NCBI RefSeq assembly: GCF_012933655.1
Contig: NZ_JABBJJ010000032.1
Coordinates: 1 to 59,758, forward strand
Direction: 5' to 3'
From: Pyxidicoccus fallax
Lineage (GTDB): Bacteria; Myxococcota; Myxococcia; Myxococcales; Myxococcaceae
DNA: 59,758 bases
How positions within the stretch are numbered: the first letter of the stretch is position 1; every line of letters begins with the position of its first letter. This document shows positions 58,100-59,758 of this stretch, in pieces. The position numbers and the translations under genes are program-made. The notes below the pieces were generated by a model. That model ran no database searches. It saw only the letters and a program-made list of their open reading frames with translations, and had not been told where the DNA came from.

Positions 58100-59626
58100 T
58101 CAGCGGTAGTCCCACTTCTGGTTCGCGGTGCCGGCGCACTCCCAGATATGCAGACGGGCGCCGTTGGCCGAGTTCCAGTCCTTGATGTCCACGCACTTGT
58201 TGGCGAGCACGCTGACCAGGTCTCCCGCGCCGCTCAGTACGAACTGCTGGGCCGCGTTGCCGTTGCAGTTGGCGAGCTGGATGGCCGCGCCGTTCGCCGT
58301 CGAGGCCCAGGCCACGTCCATGCACTTGCCGCCCGCCTGGAGCGTGCCGTTGACGAAGGTCCACTTCTGCGCGCTGGTGTTGTTGCAGTCATACATCTGC
58401 AGCTGCACGCCGTCGGAGAAGTTGGAGTTGGGCACGTCGATACACTTCCCATTCCAGCGCGAGATGAACGACGCGCCGCCACCGCCGCCGCCCGTGGTGC
58501 GGAGCGTGAGGCCGTAGGTGCTGAGGATGGGGTTGATGGGCTGGAAGAACGTCTGCGGCGGGTTGCCGTTGGCGCACGTGCCCGCCACGCCGGACGTCAC
58601 GCCCTGCGCCTGGTTGCCGGAGATGAACGAGCCACCCGAGTCACCGCCGTCCGCGCACGCGTTGCTGCGGCTCAGGCCGTACACGGGGCCCACGGAGTAG
58701 TTCACCGTGATGTTCTTCGCGTCGAGCGTGCCGCACCGCCAGCCGGTGGTGTAGCCGGAGCGGCAGATGGACGCGCCCACCGGGGCCTCCTGCGAGCCCG
58801 CCACCGTCACGTTGCCGCCGTTGTAGTTGTAGACCCAGGGCTGCGTCGTCCACGAGCCGTTGGTGGCCACCCAGCCGAAGTCGTTGCCCGGGAAGACGGA
58901 CGCCCGGATGGTGCCCAGCGCCACGCCGTTGTACCCGGTGGTGGGCGTGCCCGCGCCGCCGCAGTGGCCCGCGGTGACGAAGCCGCCATTCACCGAGAAG
59001 CCAATCGAGCACCGGGAGTTGCCGAAGTAGTACGGGTCTCCGCCGCGCACGTCGTAGGCGACCTGGGGCGCCTGCGTGGAGTGCACCACGCGGATGGAGC
59101 CGTCCTTCGCCCCGCTGCTGGCGGCGACGAACGCGTCCGCGCGCAGCTTCGTCTGGCTGGACGTGTCCGCGTACACCACGACGGTGTTGGTGGGCAGGTC
59201 CACGTACCAGGAGTGGATGGCCGGCGAGAGCGCCTTCACGTTGGCGTCCAGCTCCGCCTTCACGCGCTCCAGCTGCGCCTGGCTGCGGGCCACGCGCTGG
59301 GGCCGCGCTCCGGCCTTTCGCACCCGGGCCGCGCCAGCCTCGTCGGTGACGCCGACGATGAGCTGGCCTCCGTCCGCGTCGAGCCACGCGCCTGCAAAGG
59401 TCTCACCCAGCTCCTCGCGCAGGCGCTTCTCCAGCGCGGGCGCCTTCGCCTCGAACTCGAGCCGCCGGTGGACCTGCTCCTCCGTCAGTCCCAGGTCCCG
59501 CCGCATCGCGGAAACGATTTCCGGAGACACGTCCGCGGCTTCAGCGGAGGAGGGCAGGCCCATCAGGGCGGCCAGCCCGGTGAACATCGCCGTCGCGGTG
59601 GAGAGCCAGTCGATTCTTCGGGTCAT
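58100..59626 (-). CDS. Secreted alpha-lytic-type serine protease with ricin-B lectin domain
   Basis: A 508-residue zymogen: signal peptide (cleaved after Ala-Glu-Ala, about residue 30), a long pro-region (about 31-175) of the alpha-lytic protease type, a chymotrypsin-fold S1 domain (about 180-370) and a Gly linker. A C-terminal ricin-B/CBM13 trefoil (about 380-508) has three Cys/Gln-x-Trp units (Ala-Gln-Lys-Trp, Ala-Gln-Gln-Phe, Asn-Gln-Lys-Trp). The triad is His in Thr-Ala-Gly-His-Cys (about 219), Asp in Gly-Asn-Asp-Phe (about 246), and Ser in Gly-Asp-Ser-Gly-Gly (about 329). It would be a lytic enzyme that binds glycans on prey or polysaccharide. Confidence 0.93.
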   Translation of the reverse strand: MTRRIDWLSTATAMFTGLAALMGLPSSAEAADVSPEIVSAMRRDLGLTEEQVHRRLEFEAKAPALEKRLREELGETFAGAWLDADGGQLIVGVTDEAGAARVRKAGARPQRVARSQAQLERVKAELDANVKALSPAIHSWYVDLPTNTVVVYADTSSQTKLRADAFVAASSGAKDGSIRVVHSTQAPQVAYDVRGGDPYYFGNSRCSIGFSVNGGFVTAGHCGGAGTPTTGYNGVALGTIRASVFPGNDFGWVATNGSWTTQPWVYNYNGGNVTVAGSQEAPVGASICRSGYTTGWRCGTLDAKNITVNYSVGPVYGLSRSNACADGGDSGGSFISGNQAQGVTSGVAGTCANGNPPQTFFQPINPILSTYGLTLRTTGGGGGGASFISRWNGKCIDVPNSNFSDGVQLQMYDCNNTSAQKWTFVNGTLQAGGKCMDVAWASTANGAAIQLANCNGNAAQQFVLSGAGDLVSVLANKCVDIKDWNSANGARLHIWECAGTANQKWDYR

Positions 59627-59694
59627 GGATTTAAACCGCCTCGACGAATCCCCTAAACATCGGAGCGGTTGTTCCGAAGAAGGGGGTGGTGGTG

Positions 59695-59758
59695 ATGGGG
59701 CAGCAGCCATTCAGGCTGACGCCCGAGCAGATGGAGGAGCGGCGACTGTTCGCCGCTT
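59695..59758 (+). CDS. Start of an IS630-type transposase (cut by the window edge)
   Basis: The last 64 bases open a frame Met-Gly-Gln-Gln-Pro-Phe-Arg-Leu-Thr-Pro-Glu-Gln-Met-Glu-Glu-Arg-Arg-Leu. This resembles the beginning of helix-turn-helix proteins of IS630-type elements common in myxobacteria. A GGGGGTGG ribosome-like site precedes it. The short inverted arms AACCGC/GCGGTT at about 59634-59639 and 59665-59670 might be part of an element end. Only 21 codons are visible, so this is tentative. Confidence 0.45.
   Translation, partial: MGQQPFRLTPEQMEERRLFAA

Overview
The window is very GC-rich, GC3-biased DNA from a myxobacterium, most likely a Myxococcaceae member (Myxococcus/Pyxidicoccus/Corallococcus group). 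Supporting families are a MYXO-CTERM sorting motif, MopE-type metal-binding lipoprotein motifs, ELWxxDGT repeats, CARDB repeats, a DUF1592/DUF1552 pair and many predicted lipoproteins. I saw no rRNA, tRNA or CRISPR. About 45 genes are called. Many start codons were chosen from signal peptides, Shine-Dalgarno (SD) sites or overlaps rather than from the longest open frame.

Region 1 (1-7422). The standout is a minimal RiPP cluster on the minus strand. An 18-base gene (5059-5076) encodes Met-Asn-Tyr-Leu-His behind a strong SD. It is followed by a 9-bp hairpin, a cytochrome P450 (3797-4957) and a SAM methyltransferase (2986-3780). This matches the biarylitide family (precursors M-x-Y-x-H/W plus a crosslinking P450), specifically the myxarylin type (N-methylated, crosslinked Tyr-Leu-His). 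A divergent OPT-family peptide transporter (5440-7422) and an M48 membrane protease flank it.

Region 2 (7520-18051) holds a 1651-residue polypeptide that joins a kelch lipoprotein ending in MYXO-CTERM to a complete OmpA-type protein with its own internal signal sequence. Next comes a hydrolase/MerR operon with a clear MerR-type operator, then a three-gene envelope operon (TPR protein, MopE-type lipoprotein, left-handed beta-helix membrane protein).

Region 3 (18065-28911) has a GST, a secreted CBM21-like protein, a LysM/peptidoglycan-binding protein paired with a lipase-like protein, a pentapeptide-repeat lipoprotein, an ELWxxDGT lipoprotein, and a LysR regulator divergent from an S9 peptidase. 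Region 4 (28936-37898, all minus) has GlgC, a BchE-like B12/radical-SAM protein, the DUF1552/DUF1592 pair, a beta-propeller phytase and an unknown exported protein.

Region 5 (38085-46816) looks accessory. It contains orphan genes, a start codon inside a 14-bp perfect inverted repeat, a Cys-rich secreted protein, and a second LysM/peptidoglycan-binding protein in tandem with a 1560-residue protein. That protein carries a ComEC-like metallo-beta-lactamase fold split by an Ala-rich insertion of about 500 residues. A remnant of a third copy of the LysM partner's middle domain follows.

Region 6 (47070-59758) has a 2OG-Fe(II) oxygenase, a two-gene membrane operon, a giant lipoprotein of 14 CARDB repeats, a LuxR-type regulator, DUF3892 and SLOG proteins, an alpha-lytic-type protease with a ricin-B lectin domain, and the first codons of an apparent IS630-type transposase at the edge.
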